A stretch of DNA of 64,000 nucleotides from Prauserella_A sp040645195 (GTDB lineage: Bacteria > Actinomycetota > Actinomycetes > Mycobacteriales > Pseudonocardiaceae). The notes under the pieces are model-generated. The model was given only the letters and a program-made list of their open reading frames with translations. It did not search any database and was not told where the DNA came from. Positions 34,442 through 42,332 of this stretch are shown here, piece after piece; the stretch's first letter is position 1, and every line of letters starts with the position of its first letter. The translations under genes and the position numbers were made by a program. The DNA lies in the NCBI RefSeq assembly GCF_040645195.1, contig NZ_JBEYXW010000002.1, forward strand, positions 124,001 through 188,000, in the 5' to 3' direction.

Positions 34442-34596
34442 CCGCGCCCCGGCGGCACCGGTGTGGAGTCGGACCCGGCGCGCGTGGGTAACCGGTCGGG
34501 TCCATGCGGCGCGCCGATCCTGTGATGCAGTTAGGGCTTTTCATGTCGGTGATCGCCGGTACCGTGGAGGGAAATGCATTCCGAGGAGGTGCCGAA

Positions 34597-36408
34597 ATGC
34601 AACACGACCTTCCCGGTGGTCGGCACGAGGAGGCCGACTCTTCAGAGACAGGTGGAACTGGAACCACGGGGAGCCCGTCCCGTGAACAGGTGCGTCAGAT
34701 CAGGTTCCTGGAAGAGGAAGTCGCCCTGCTTCGCCGGAAACTCACGGACTCGCCGAGGCAGAACCGCGTGCTCGAGCAGCGGCTCGCGGAAGCGACCGAA
34801 CGAGTGAGCCAGCTGACGGAGCGGAACAACAAGCTGGTCGAGACGCTTCGTGAGGCCCGCAGCCAGCTGCTGGCCTTGCGGGAGGAGGTCGACCGGCTCG
34901 CGCAGCCGCCGAGCGGGTACGGCGTCTTCGTGGAGGCATACGAGGACAACACGGTCGACGTCTACACGGCGGGCAGGCGGATGAGGGTGTCCGTATCGCC
35001 CGCGGTGGAGATCGAGTCGTTGCGGCGCGGGCAAAGCGTGCGTCTCAACGAAGCCCTCACCGTGGTCGAGGGCGGGAGCTTCGAGCGCACCGGTGAGGTG
35101 TGCGCGTTGCGCGAGGTGCTGCTGCCGGAGACCGAGGGCGGAAGCTCGAGGGCGCTCGTCGTCGGCCATGCGGACGAGGAACGCGTGGTGTGGTTGTCGG
35201 AGCCGCTGTCCGAGCAGACGCTCAAGCCCGGTGACTCGCTGCTCGTGGACTCCAAGGCGGGCTACGCCTATGAGCGTGTGCCGAAGGCCGAGGTCGAGGA
35301 TCTCGTGCTGGAAGAGGTCCCGGACGTCCGCTACGAGGACATCGGCGGGCTCTACCGGCAGATCGAGCAGATCCGCGACGCGGTGGAGCTGCCGTTCCTG
35401 CATTCCGATCTGTATCTCGAGTACCAGTTGCGGCCGCCGAAGGGCGTGCTGCTCTACGGTCCGCCGGGATGTGGAAAGACCCTCATCGCCAAGGCCGTGG
35501 CCAACTCGCTGGCGAAGAAGGTGGCCGAGGCGCGGGGCGATGCCAGCGATGCGAAGTCCTACTTCCTCAACATCAAGGGTCCGGAGCTGCTGAACAAGTT
35601 CGTCGGGGAGACCGAGCGGCACATCCGCATGATCTTCCAGCGAGCAAGGGAAAAGGCCTCGGACGGCACACCGGTCATCGTGTTCTTCGACGAGATGGAA
35701 TCGATCTTCCGTACTCGCGGCAGCGGGGTGTCGTCCGACGTGGAGACCACGATCGTTCCCCAGCTGCTGTCGGAGATCGACGGTGTCGAGGGGCTGGAGA
35801 ACGTCATCGTGATCGGCGCGTCCAACCGCGAGGACATGATCGACCCGGCGATTCTGCGCCCCGGCAGGCTCGACGTGAAGATCAAGATCGAGCGGCCGGA
35901 TGCGGAAGGCGCGAAGGACATCTTCTCCAAGTACCTGACGCCCGAGTTGCCGATCCACGCCGACGACCTCAGGGAGTTCGGCGACGACCGGCAGGCCACG
36001 GTCGACGCGATGATCCAGCACACCGTCGAGCGGATGTACGAGGAGACGGACGAGAACCGGTTCCTGGAGGTCACCTACGCCAACGGTGACAAGGAAGTGC
36101 TCTACTTCCGCGACTTCAACTCGGGCGCGATGATCCAGAACATCGTGGACCGGGCGAAGAAGTCGGCGATCAAGTCGGTGCTGGAGACCAAGCAGCCCGG
36201 GCTGCGGGTGCAGCACCTGCTGGACGCGATCGTCGACGAGTTCGCGGAGAACGAGGACCTGCCGAACACCACCAACCCGGACGACTGGGCACGAATCTCC
36301 GGGAAGAAGGGCGAGCGGATCGTCTACATCCGCACGCTCGTCACCGGAAAGAACCAGGAATCCGGCCGCGTGATCGACACCGCGACCAACACGGGCCAGT
36401 ACCTCTAA
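34597..36408 (+). CDS. arc: Proteasomal ATPase Arc/Mpa
   Basis: A 603-residue AAA+ unfoldase forming the ring that binds Pup-tagged proteins and feeds them to the 20S proteasome. An N-terminal coiled coil (about residues 30-100) captures Pup; two OB domains follow (about 100-240); then the AAA module with Walker A LLYGPPGCGKTLIAKAVAN, Walker B VIVFFDEMES and LRPGRLDVKI. The C-terminal GQYL is the motif that docks into the proteasome alpha ring. ATG 34597 has GAGGAGG 7 bases upstream. Length matches Mpa (609). The palindromic repeat beyond the stop probably ends the transcript. Confidence 0.97.
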   Translation: MQHDLPGGRHEEADSSETGGTGTTGSPSREQVRQIRFLEEEVALLRRKLTDSPRQNRVLEQRLAEATERVSQLTERNNKLVETLREARSQLLALREEVDRLAQPPSGYGVFVEAYEDNTVDVYTAGRRMRVSVSPAVEIESLRRGQSVRLNEALTVVEGGSFERTGEVCALREVLLPETEGGSSRALVVGHADEERVVWLSEPLSEQTLKPGDSLLVDSKAGYAYERVPKAEVEDLVLEEVPDVRYEDIGGLYRQIEQIRDAVELPFLHSDLYLEYQLRPPKGVLLYGPPGCGKTLIAKAVANSLAKKVAEARGDASDAKSYFLNIKGPELLNKFVGETERHIRMIFQRAREKASDGTPVIVFFDEMESIFRTRGSGVSSDVETTIVPQLLSEIDGVEGLENVIVIGASNREDMIDPAILRPGRLDVKIKIERPDAEGAKDIFSKYLTPELPIHADDLREFGDDRQATVDAMIQHTVERMYEETDENRFLEVTYANGDKEVLYFRDFNSGAMIQNIVDRAKKSAIKSVLETKQPGLRVQHLLDAIVDEFAENEDLPNTTNPDDWARISGKKGERIVYIRTLVTGKNQESGRVIDTATNTGQYL

Positions 36409-36424
36409 CCGCCCGCGCTGGTTG

Positions 36425-36473
36425 CCCCCAAGGCCACCTTGGTCGCGTTCACCGCAACCAAGGTGGCCTTGGG
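36425..36473. repeat. Inverted pair of the 19-bp nested palindromic repeat (copy 2)
   Basis: CCCCCAAGGCCACCTTGGT at 36425-36443, identical to the arm at 4744, faces its 17-bp reverse complement at 36457-36473 across a 13-base loop. It begins 17 bases after the arc stop. As a compact long-stem hairpin it is a good terminator candidate. Confidence 0.8.
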
Positions 36474-36482
36474 TGTATCTCT

Positions 36483-36502
36483 GCGTATAACGACCTATAC
36501 GC
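36483..36502. promoter_or_regulatory. Operator-like palindrome at small HTH gene (site 1)
   Basis: GCGTATA-ACGACC-TATACGC, a perfect 7-bp inverted repeat ending 7 bases before the ATG at 36510. Its inner 17 bases (36485-36501) are repeated exactly at 36849-36865. TATACG could serve as a -10 element for a nearly leaderless message. Confidence 0.6.
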
Positions 36503-36509
36503 TGTGGGT

Positions 36510-36854
36510 ATGGAGAACTCGCGGGAAGACCGGCTGCACGCACCGATTACGGCACGGGACGTACTCGACTGGCTGGAGCAGGCCGCCGCGGCACTCCGCT
36601 CCGGGGATATCGAGGCCGGTGAGCTGATCGCGCTGCTGGGGGAGTTGCGGCAAGCGTCCACGGCATGTGCCAACGCGTCGGACTGGGCGCTGCTGGCGGC
36701 CAGGGAAGCGGGAGCCAGCCTCCGCCAGATCGCCCCGGTGTTCGGCAAAGGTTACGTGCGGGCGCCGGCGGCACGGCTGGAGAAGCTGCACCGCGAGGTG
36801 CTGTCGTCCGACCAGTTCCTCGAGCTGATGCGACGTCGTGAACCTGATGTATAA
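36510..36854 (+). CDS. Small helix-turn-helix-like protein
   Basis: A 114-residue protein of unknown function. The N-terminal half (ITARDVLDWLEQAAAALRSG) is helical; the centre reads DWALLAAREAGASLRQIAPV, which fits the A-R-x-A-G-x-S-x-x-x-I-A-x-x-x-G pattern of small actinobacterial HTH proteins, like the 67-residue HTH protein at 61494. No ribosome site is visible, so a leaderless transcript is likely. It is bracketed by two identical palindromic sites, the second overlapping its stop codon and lying before the aldo-keto reductase gene. It may repress itself and that neighbour. It is absent from the arc-dop interval of mycobacteria as I recall it. Confidence 0.6.
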   Translation: MENSREDRLHAPITARDVLDWLEQAAAALRSGDIEAGELIALLGELRQASTACANASDWALLAAREAGASLRQIAPVFGKGYVRAPAARLEKLHREVLSSDQFLELMRRREPDV

Positions 36855-36865
36855 CGACCTATACG
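36849..36865. promoter_or_regulatory. Operator-like palindrome (site 2) before aldo-keto reductase
   Basis: GTATAACGACCTATACG, identical to 36485-36501. It overlaps the stop of the HTH gene and lies 55 bases before the ATG of the aldo-keto reductase gene; TATAAC or TATACG may be the -10 element there. Confidence 0.55.
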
Positions 36866-36920
36866 GCGACGCATTGTCGGGGCAGCTGCGCTGCCCACCA
36901 ACCGAACTACGGTACCTGTC

Positions 36921-37859
36921 ATGAACAACACCGCCCGGACCGTGGTCGGCCTGGCCGCGCTCGGCAGGCCCGCCTACATCAACCTCGGCCGCACCGGCGC
37001 ACTTCCGGCCGACCGGAGTGTCACGGCCTTGCGCACCGCCAGCGACACGGTGCTGGATCGCGCTTACGCCGCCGGTGTACGCCGGGTGGATGTCGCACGC
37101 TCCTACGGCCGCGCCGAGGAGTTCCTCGCCGGCTGGCTGGCCGACCGCGGCCACACCGACGTCGTGGTGTCCAGCAAGTGGGGCTACGCCTACGTCGGCG
37201 ACTGGCGGCTGGATGCCTCCGTGCACGAGGTGAAGGAACACTCGCTCGGCCGGTTCCGCACGCAGTGGGCGGAGACCACGGCGCTGCTCGGCGATGTGCT
37301 GTCGTTGTACCAGGTGCACTCGCTGACGGCCGACAGCCCGTTGTTCGGCGACGAACCGCTGCTCGCCGCCCTCGCCGAAATCGGTGCCGGGGGTGTCCGC
37401 GTCGGCTTCACCACCTCCGGTCCGGCGCAGGCCGACACGATCCGGCGAGCGCTGGAACTTCAGGTCGCCGGGCAGCCGGTCTTCACCGCCGTGCAGGCGA
37501 CCTGGAACGTGCTGGAGACCTCCGCGGGACCCGCTCTGACTGAGGCGCATGCCGCTGGGGTGCTCGTCCAGCTCAAGGAGACGCTCGCCAACGGCAGGCT
37601 CGTTGTGGAGCCGCCCGCGACCGTTGCGGCGGTGGCCGCCGCTCACGACGCGGCCCCCGATGCCGTCGCGCTGGCGGCGGCGTTCGCGCAGCCGTGGGCC
37701 GACGTCGTGCTCCTCGGTCCGGCGAGCACCGGTCAGCTCGAGGCCAACCTGGTCGGTGCCGGCCTCACGCTCAACACGACCGAACTCGCTGCACTGACCG
37801 CACTCCGGGAGGAGCCCGCCGAGTACTGGGCCCACCGATCATCGTTGCGTTGGCAGTGA
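36921..37859 (+). CDS. Aldo-keto reductase
   Basis: A 312-residue TIM-barrel oxidoreductase of the AKR superfamily using NADPH. The catalytic tetrad is visible: Asp and Tyr in RRVDVARSYGRAEEFLAGWL, Lys in VVVSSKWGY, His in LYQVHSL. The late ADVVLLGPASTGQLEANL is the cofactor-binding end. The substrate is unknown. It follows the HTH gene and its operator-like repeat, which suggests coupled regulation. Confidence 0.88.
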   Translation: MNNTARTVVGLAALGRPAYINLGRTGALPADRSVTALRTASDTVLDRAYAAGVRRVDVARSYGRAEEFLAGWLADRGHTDVVVSSKWGYAYVGDWRLDASVHEVKEHSLGRFRTQWAETTALLGDVLSLYQVHSLTADSPLFGDEPLLAALAEIGAGGVRVGFTTSGPAQADTIRRALELQVAGQPVFTAVQATWNVLETSAGPALTEAHAAGVLVQLKETLANGRLVVEPPATVAAVAAAHDAAPDAVALAAAFAQPWADVVLLGPASTGQLEANLVGAGLTLNTTELAALTALREEPAEYWAHRSSLRWQ

Positions 37860-37905
37860 CTACTGTCAGGCCCGTTCGCCAGCCGGTTCGAGGGGACGGA
37901 GCAGG

Positions 37906-38532
37906 GTGCGACGAGCACGCGTAGTGGTCGCCGTGACGGCGCTGACGGCGGCCGGCCTTACCGGGTGCGCCGATCGGCCGAACGACCTGGACACCTACTA
38001 CGACGACACGGTCACCACCACCACACCGGAGAGCACGCTGCAGGACACACTGCCGGAGTCCACGGCGGACCCCTCACCGGCAGCTGACGCCGCGACGCTC
38101 GCCGCCGTGGTCCACGGCGCGGTGCTGACCCCCGAGGACGTGGCAGCCGAGGGAGTGAGCCCGGCCGCACCGCCTGCCGGGATGAGCGGCTGCCTCGCCC
38201 AGGTGCCATTCGGGCTGGTCGCACCCGAGCACCGGGCCGCGCGCTGGACCTATCCCACAGGCTCGACGCTCGACCAGCTCGTGACCGCCTATCCGGACAG
38301 GCCCGCCGCCGAGGTGCTGGAGTCCCGGGTCCGCTGCGATGGCGAGGAGCTCGGCATCGTCCCCGAGCCGGCCGTGGCGCATGCGGCCTGGTGTGCGGAC
38401 ACCACGTGCACGATCCTGCTCGCCAAGGGGCATCTGCTCTCCGGTGTCCAGGTGGCCGCCGCCGACCGGGAAAGAGCTGCCGCCGCCATTCAGCGCCTCG
38501 CCCCGGTTGCGGCCGCCACGCTCACGCCCTGA
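37906..38532 (+). CDS. Putative lipoprotein
   Basis: A 208-residue exported lipoprotein: basic start, hydrophobic stretch VVVAVTALTAAGLTGC with the lipobox LTGC (Cys about 21), then an acidic Thr/Pro-rich linker and a globular C-terminal domain of about 130 residues with four cysteines (SGCLAQVPF, VRCDGEE, AAWCADTTC). No enzymatic motif is recognised. GTG 37906 lies just after GGAGCAGG. It sits immediately before dop; mycobacteria also have a lipoprotein gene (lppK) in this area, but I cannot show homology. Confidence 0.78.
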   Translation: MRRARVVVAVTALTAAGLTGCADRPNDLDTYYDDTVTTTTPESTLQDTLPESTADPSPAADAATLAAVVHGAVLTPEDVAAEGVSPAAPPAGMSGCLAQVPFGLVAPEHRAARWTYPTGSTLDQLVTAYPDRPAAEVLESRVRCDGEELGIVPEPAVAHAAWCADTTCTILLAKGHLLSGVQVAAADRERAAAAIQRLAPVAAATLTP

Positions 38533-38608
38533 CGCCAGGCGCCGGATCGCAACACGCTCGTCACCGCCCAGGTCGGGTTCCAGGCCCGAAGGCCCGTAGG
38601 CTGGTGCC

Positions 38609-40111
38609 ATGCGGCGGATCATGGGGACCGAGGTGGAGTACGGAATCGCGGTTCCGGGCGACGCGACCGCGAACCCGGTACTGACCTCTACGCAAGTCGT
38701 GCTGGCCTACGCGGCGGCAGCGGACATTCCGCGCGCGCGGCGGGCGCGGTGGGACTACGAGGTGGAGTCGCCATTGCGCGACGCGCGGGGCTTCGACCTG
38801 GCGGGACCGGGACAGCAGGGGCCCGACCCCGACGTCGAGGACCTCGGCGCGGCCAACGTCATCCTGACCAACGGGGCGCGGCTGTACGTCGACCATGCGC
38901 ACCCGGAGTACTCGGCGCCCGAGGTGACCAACGCACGGGACGCCGTCATCTGGGACAAGGCCGGCGAGCGGGTGATGGAGGAGGCGGCCATGCGGGCCGC
39001 GACCGTACCCGGCCAGCCGGCACTACAGCTGTACAAGAACAACGTCGACGGCAAGGGCGCCAGCTACGGCACCCACGAGAACTACCTGATGGCGCGCTCG
39101 ACACCGTTCACCGCGGTGATCGGCGGGCTGACGCCGTTTTTCGTGTCGCGCCAGGTGATGACCGGCTCCGGCAGGGTAGGGATCGGCCCGCAGGGCGAGG
39201 AGGCCGGCTTCCAGCTCTCGCAGCGCGCCGACTACATCGAGGTCGAGGTCGGGCTGGAGACCACGCTCAAACGCGGCATCATCAACACACGCGACGAGCC
39301 GCACGCCGACGCGGACAAGTACCGCAGGCTGCACGTCATCATCGGTGACGCGAACCTGGCGGAGTACTCGACGTACCTGAAGTTGGGCGCCACGGCGCTG
39401 GTGCTGGACATGATCGAGGCGGGTACCCGCTTCGACGACCTCAAGCTCGACGAGCCGGTGCGCGCGGTGCACCAGATCAGCCACGACCCGACCCTCAAGG
39501 TGAAGGTCGAGCTGGCCAACGGCCGCAAGTTCACCGGGCTCGACCTGCAGTTCGCCTACCACGAGCTGGCCTCGGCGCACCTGGAGCGGGAAGGCGCCGA
39601 CGAGCAGTCGAAGGAGGTCCTGCGGGTCTGGGGCGAGGTGCTCGACGCGCTGGCACGTGACCCGGCCGAATGCGCCGACCGGCTCGACTGGCCTGCCAAG
39701 CTGCGCCTGCTGGAGGCCTACCGGGAGCGGGACAAGCTCGCCTGGGGCGCGCCCCGGCTGCACCTGATCGACCTGCAGTACTCCGACGTGCGGCTCGGCA
39801 AGGGGCTCTACAACCGCCTTGTCACCCGCGGGTCCATGAAACGCCTGGTCAGTGAAGAGGAGGTGCAGGCGGCCATCACCACACCTCCGTCGGACACCAG
39901 GGCCTACTTCCGTGGCAGGACGCTGGAGAAGTACGCCAACTCGATTGCCGCGGCGTCCTGGGACTCGGTGATCTTCGACGTGGGCAAGGAGTCGCTGGTG
40001 CGTATCCCGACTCTGGAGCCGCTGCGTGGCACCAAGGCGCATGTCGGCAAGCTGCTCGACAACGCTGACACGGCCGAGGAACTGGTCGATGCGCTGACCG
40101 CATCGGAGTGA
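38609..40111 (+). CDS. dop: Pup deamidase/depupylase Dop
   Basis: A 500-residue carboxylate-amine ligase-fold enzyme that deamidates the C-terminal Gln of Pup to Glu and also removes Pup from substrates. It shares its fold with PafA. The opening MRRIMGTEVEYGIAVPG, YKNNVDGKGASYGTHENYLM and NTRDEPHADADKYRRLHVI are the ATP/metal-site motifs, and the family's catalytic Asp lies in LYVDHAHPEYSAPE. The inserted loop after residue 37 (RARRARWDYEVESPLRD) is the Dop-specific insertion. ATG 38609 or 38621. It heads dop-pup-prcB-prcA. Confidence 0.96.
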   Translation: MRRIMGTEVEYGIAVPGDATANPVLTSTQVVLAYAAAADIPRARRARWDYEVESPLRDARGFDLAGPGQQGPDPDVEDLGAANVILTNGARLYVDHAHPEYSAPEVTNARDAVIWDKAGERVMEEAAMRAATVPGQPALQLYKNNVDGKGASYGTHENYLMARSTPFTAVIGGLTPFFVSRQVMTGSGRVGIGPQGEEAGFQLSQRADYIEVEVGLETTLKRGIINTRDEPHADADKYRRLHVIIGDANLAEYSTYLKLGATALVLDMIEAGTRFDDLKLDEPVRAVHQISHDPTLKVKVELANGRKFTGLDLQFAYHELASAHLEREGADEQSKEVLRVWGEVLDALARDPAECADRLDWPAKLRLLEAYRERDKLAWGAPRLHLIDLQYSDVRLGKGLYNRLVTRGSMKRLVSEEEVQAAITTPPSDTRAYFRGRTLEKYANSIAAASWDSVIFDVGKESLVRIPTLEPLRGTKAHVGKLLDNADTAEELVDALTASE

Positions 40112-40180
40112 TCCGAAGAAACACCGAATGTCGGCGGCTCTGGGTACGCTGAACTGTAACGGCCACACCGGGAGGCGAGT

Positions 40181-40375
40181 ATGGCTCAGGAGAAGATCGA
40201 GAAGCACGGCGGCGGCGACTCCGGCGATGAGTTCGAAGACGGCGCTCCCGCCGGTCAGGAACGTCGCGAGAAGCTCGGCGAGGACGTCGACACGATCCTC
40301 GACGAGATCGATGACGTGCTCGAGGAGAACGCCGAGGACTTCGTGCGCGCCTACGTGCAAAAGGGCGGGCAGTAG
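40181..40375 (+). CDS. pup: Prokaryotic ubiquitin-like protein Pup
   Basis: A 64-residue intrinsically disordered protein tag. The C-terminus is KGGQ: Dop converts the last Gln to Glu, and PafA joins it to substrate lysines. The C-terminal half (REKLGEDVDTILDEIDDVLEE) is the helix-forming segment that binds the Arc coiled coils. GGGAGG lies 5 bases before the ATG at 40181. Expected length and position. Confidence 0.97.
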   Translation: MAQEKIEKHGGGDSGDEFEDGAPAGQERREKLGEDVDTILDEIDDVLEENAEDFVRAYVQKGGQ

Positions 40376-40448
40376 GCGGTCGGCGCCATCCCATAAGCTT
40401 GCTGATCACACTTCCCGGCCCCTCCGTCGATGGGAACTACGAGCACGC

Positions 40449-41312
40449 ATGGAACACACTCCGCGCAACTCGGGCTTCGCGCTGCCCGCCGCGTACCTGT
40501 CGTCGACCACGTCATCCTTCGTGGACTTCCTCCGCGCCCAGGCGCCCGAGCTGCTGCCCAGTAAGCGTCCCGACGGGGTGTTAGCCCCCGGTAGCTCGTT
40601 GCAGCCACCACACGGCACGACGATCGTGGCGTCGACGTTCAGCGGTGGTGTGCTGATCGCCGGTGACCGCAGAGCGACCAGCGGCAACATGATCGCCACG
40701 CGTGACCTGGAGAAGGTGTACGTCACCGACTCCTACTCGGCGGTCGGCATCGCAGGCACGGCCGGCATCGCGATCGAGCTCGTCCGGCTTTACACGGTGG
40801 AGCTCGCGCACTACGAGAAGATCGAGGGCGTCTCGCTGTCCCTGGACGGCAAGTCGAACAAGCTGGCCACCATGGTGAAGGCCAACCTGGATGTCGCGAT
40901 GGCCGGCCTGGCGGTGCTTCCGCTGTTCGTCGGTTACGACATCGACGCCAGTGATCCGAAGCGTGCGGGCCGGATCGTGTCCTACGACGTCACCGGTGGC
41001 CGCTACGAGGAGAATGCCGGCTATCACGCGATCGGATCCGGTTCGGTCTTCGCCAAGTCGGCCCTGAAGAAGCTGTACGACCCCGAAGCGGATGCCGAGA
41101 CAGCAGTGCGGGCGGCGATCGAGTCGTTGTACGACGCCGCGGACGACGACACTGCGACGGGTGGCCCGGACCTGGTGCGCAAGATCTACCCCACGGTCGT
41201 GACCATCACCGCCGAGCACGGTGCGGTGGCTGTGCCGAGCGAGGAGACCTCCGCTCTGTCGCAGGCCATCGTCGAGGCCCGTGCGGAGAGCCCCGGCCGC
41301 TTCCGGAGCTAG
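40449..41312 (+). CDS. prcB: 20S proteasome beta subunit
   Basis: A 287-residue precursor of the catalytic subunit. The first 56 residues are the propeptide; autocleavage after HG exposes Thr57 (GTTIVASTFSGG) as nucleophile. The conserved Asp17/Lys33-type residues lie in LIAGDRRATSG and LEKVYVTDS, and the late GSGSVFAKS and GGPDLVRKIYP are conserved. The ATG at 40449 fits the family; the ribosome site is weak. It is placed between pup and prcA. Confidence 0.96.
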   Translation: MEHTPRNSGFALPAAYLSSTTSSFVDFLRAQAPELLPSKRPDGVLAPGSSLQPPHGTTIVASTFSGGVLIAGDRRATSGNMIATRDLEKVYVTDSYSAVGIAGTAGIAIELVRLYTVELAHYEKIEGVSLSLDGKSNKLATMVKANLDVAMAGLAVLPLFVGYDIDASDPKRAGRIVSYDVTGGRYEENAGYHAIGSGSVFAKSALKKLYDPEADAETAVRAAIESLYDAADDDTATGGPDLVRKIYPTVVTITAEHGAVAVPSEETSALSQAIVEARAESPGRFRS

Positions 41313-41380
41313 CCTCCCCGGTAACGGCCCATGACCATCGCCAGCAGAGTCATTCACCGAGCAGAGCGGAGCCAACGCCA

Positions 41381-42163
41381 GTGACGATGCCGCTGTACGC
41401 CTCACCCGAGCAGCTGATGCGCGAGCGTTCCGAACTCGCGCGCAAGGGCATTGCGCGGGGCCGGAGCGTCGTCGTGCTCAAGTACCGGGGCGGCGTGCTG
41501 TTCGTGGCGGAGAACCCGTCACCGACGCTGCACAAGGTGTCGGAGATCTATGACCGCATCGGATTCGCCGCGGTGGGTCGCTACAGCGAGTTCGAGAGTC
41601 TGCGGCGGGGCGGGATCCGGCACGTCGACTTCCAGGGCTACCAGTACGACCGCAGGGATGTGAGCGCGCGGGCGCTCGCGAACGTGTACGCGCAAACGCT
41701 GAGCACGATCTTCACCGAGCAGCTCAAGCCGTTCGAGGTGGAGATCTGCGTGGCGCAGGTCGGTACGAACTCCGACGAGGACGAGCTGTACCGGCTCACC
41801 TACGACGGCTCCATCTTCGACGAGCCACGCTTCGTCGTCATGGGCGGGCAGACCGATGCCATCAGCGGCAAGCTGAAGGAGACGTTCGAGGACGGCATGG
41901 AGCTGGCGCCCGCCTTGCAGGTGGCCGCGGACGCGTTCCGTTCGCCTGCCAACGGGGCATCCGGCAACGGTGAGGGCGAGCCGAGCAAGCTCGAGGTCGC
42001 GGTGCTGGACAGGGAACGGCCGGGGCGCAAGTTCCGCCGCATCACCGGTGCCGCTCTCGACGCGCTGCTGCCGAGCAAGGCGGCACCGGCGGAGGGCGAT
42101 AGCGCCGCCGGCGCCGCCGATGAGACTGCCGGTGAGGCCGCGAAGGGCGACGACGGAGCCTGA
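41381..42163 (+). CDS. prcA: 20S proteasome alpha subunit
   Basis: A 260-residue subunit of the outer rings that gate substrate entry and receive the Arc C-terminus. The opening MPLYASPEQLMRERSELARK is the alpha-type gate helix; VLFVAENPS, RRGGIRHVDFQGYQYDRRD and AQTLSTIFTEQ are conserved. Start is GTG 41381 or ATG 41387. The last 60 residues are alanine- and acid-rich and probably disordered. A 21-bp tandem repeat follows the stop. Confidence 0.96.
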   Translation: MTMPLYASPEQLMRERSELARKGIARGRSVVVLKYRGGVLFVAENPSPTLHKVSEIYDRIGFAAVGRYSEFESLRRGGIRHVDFQGYQYDRRDVSARALANVYAQTLSTIFTEQLKPFEVEICVAQVGTNSDEDELYRLTYDGSIFDEPRFVVMGGQTDAISGKLKETFEDGMELAPALQVAADAFRSPANGASGNGEGEPSKLEVAVLDRERPGRKFRRITGAALDALLPSKAAPAEGDSAAGAADETAGEAAKGDDGA

Positions 42164-42178
42164 GCTCGAAAGCCCGAG

Positions 42179-42321
42179 GGGCGTTTGCGTGCCCGAGGGG
42201 GCAGTTCGGGCTCCTGCGCGGGTCACTCGCCTGCCTGGGCGGGCAACTCATGCACTGGATCGGGCAGTTCGCGCGCCTGAGTGGGCGACTCGCGTGCTGG
42301 AGCGGGGGACTCGCGCTGGTG
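42179..42321. repeat. Degenerate 21-bp tandem repeat between prcA and the PAP2-DAGK gene
   Basis: Five consecutive 21-base units start at 42199, 42220, 42241, 42262 and 42283, flanked by partial units. The consensus is approximately GGGCRACTCGCGYGCCTGRGC, the best-conserved parts being the GGG start and the ACTCGC block. The period is a multiple of three, but no open frame through it looks like a real gene. Confidence 0.75.
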
Positions 42322-42332
42322 CTGTTGATGGG

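Noticed and set aside
42179..42321. CRISPR array
   Set aside because: Units are contiguous 21-mers without unique spacers, and no cas gene is nearby.
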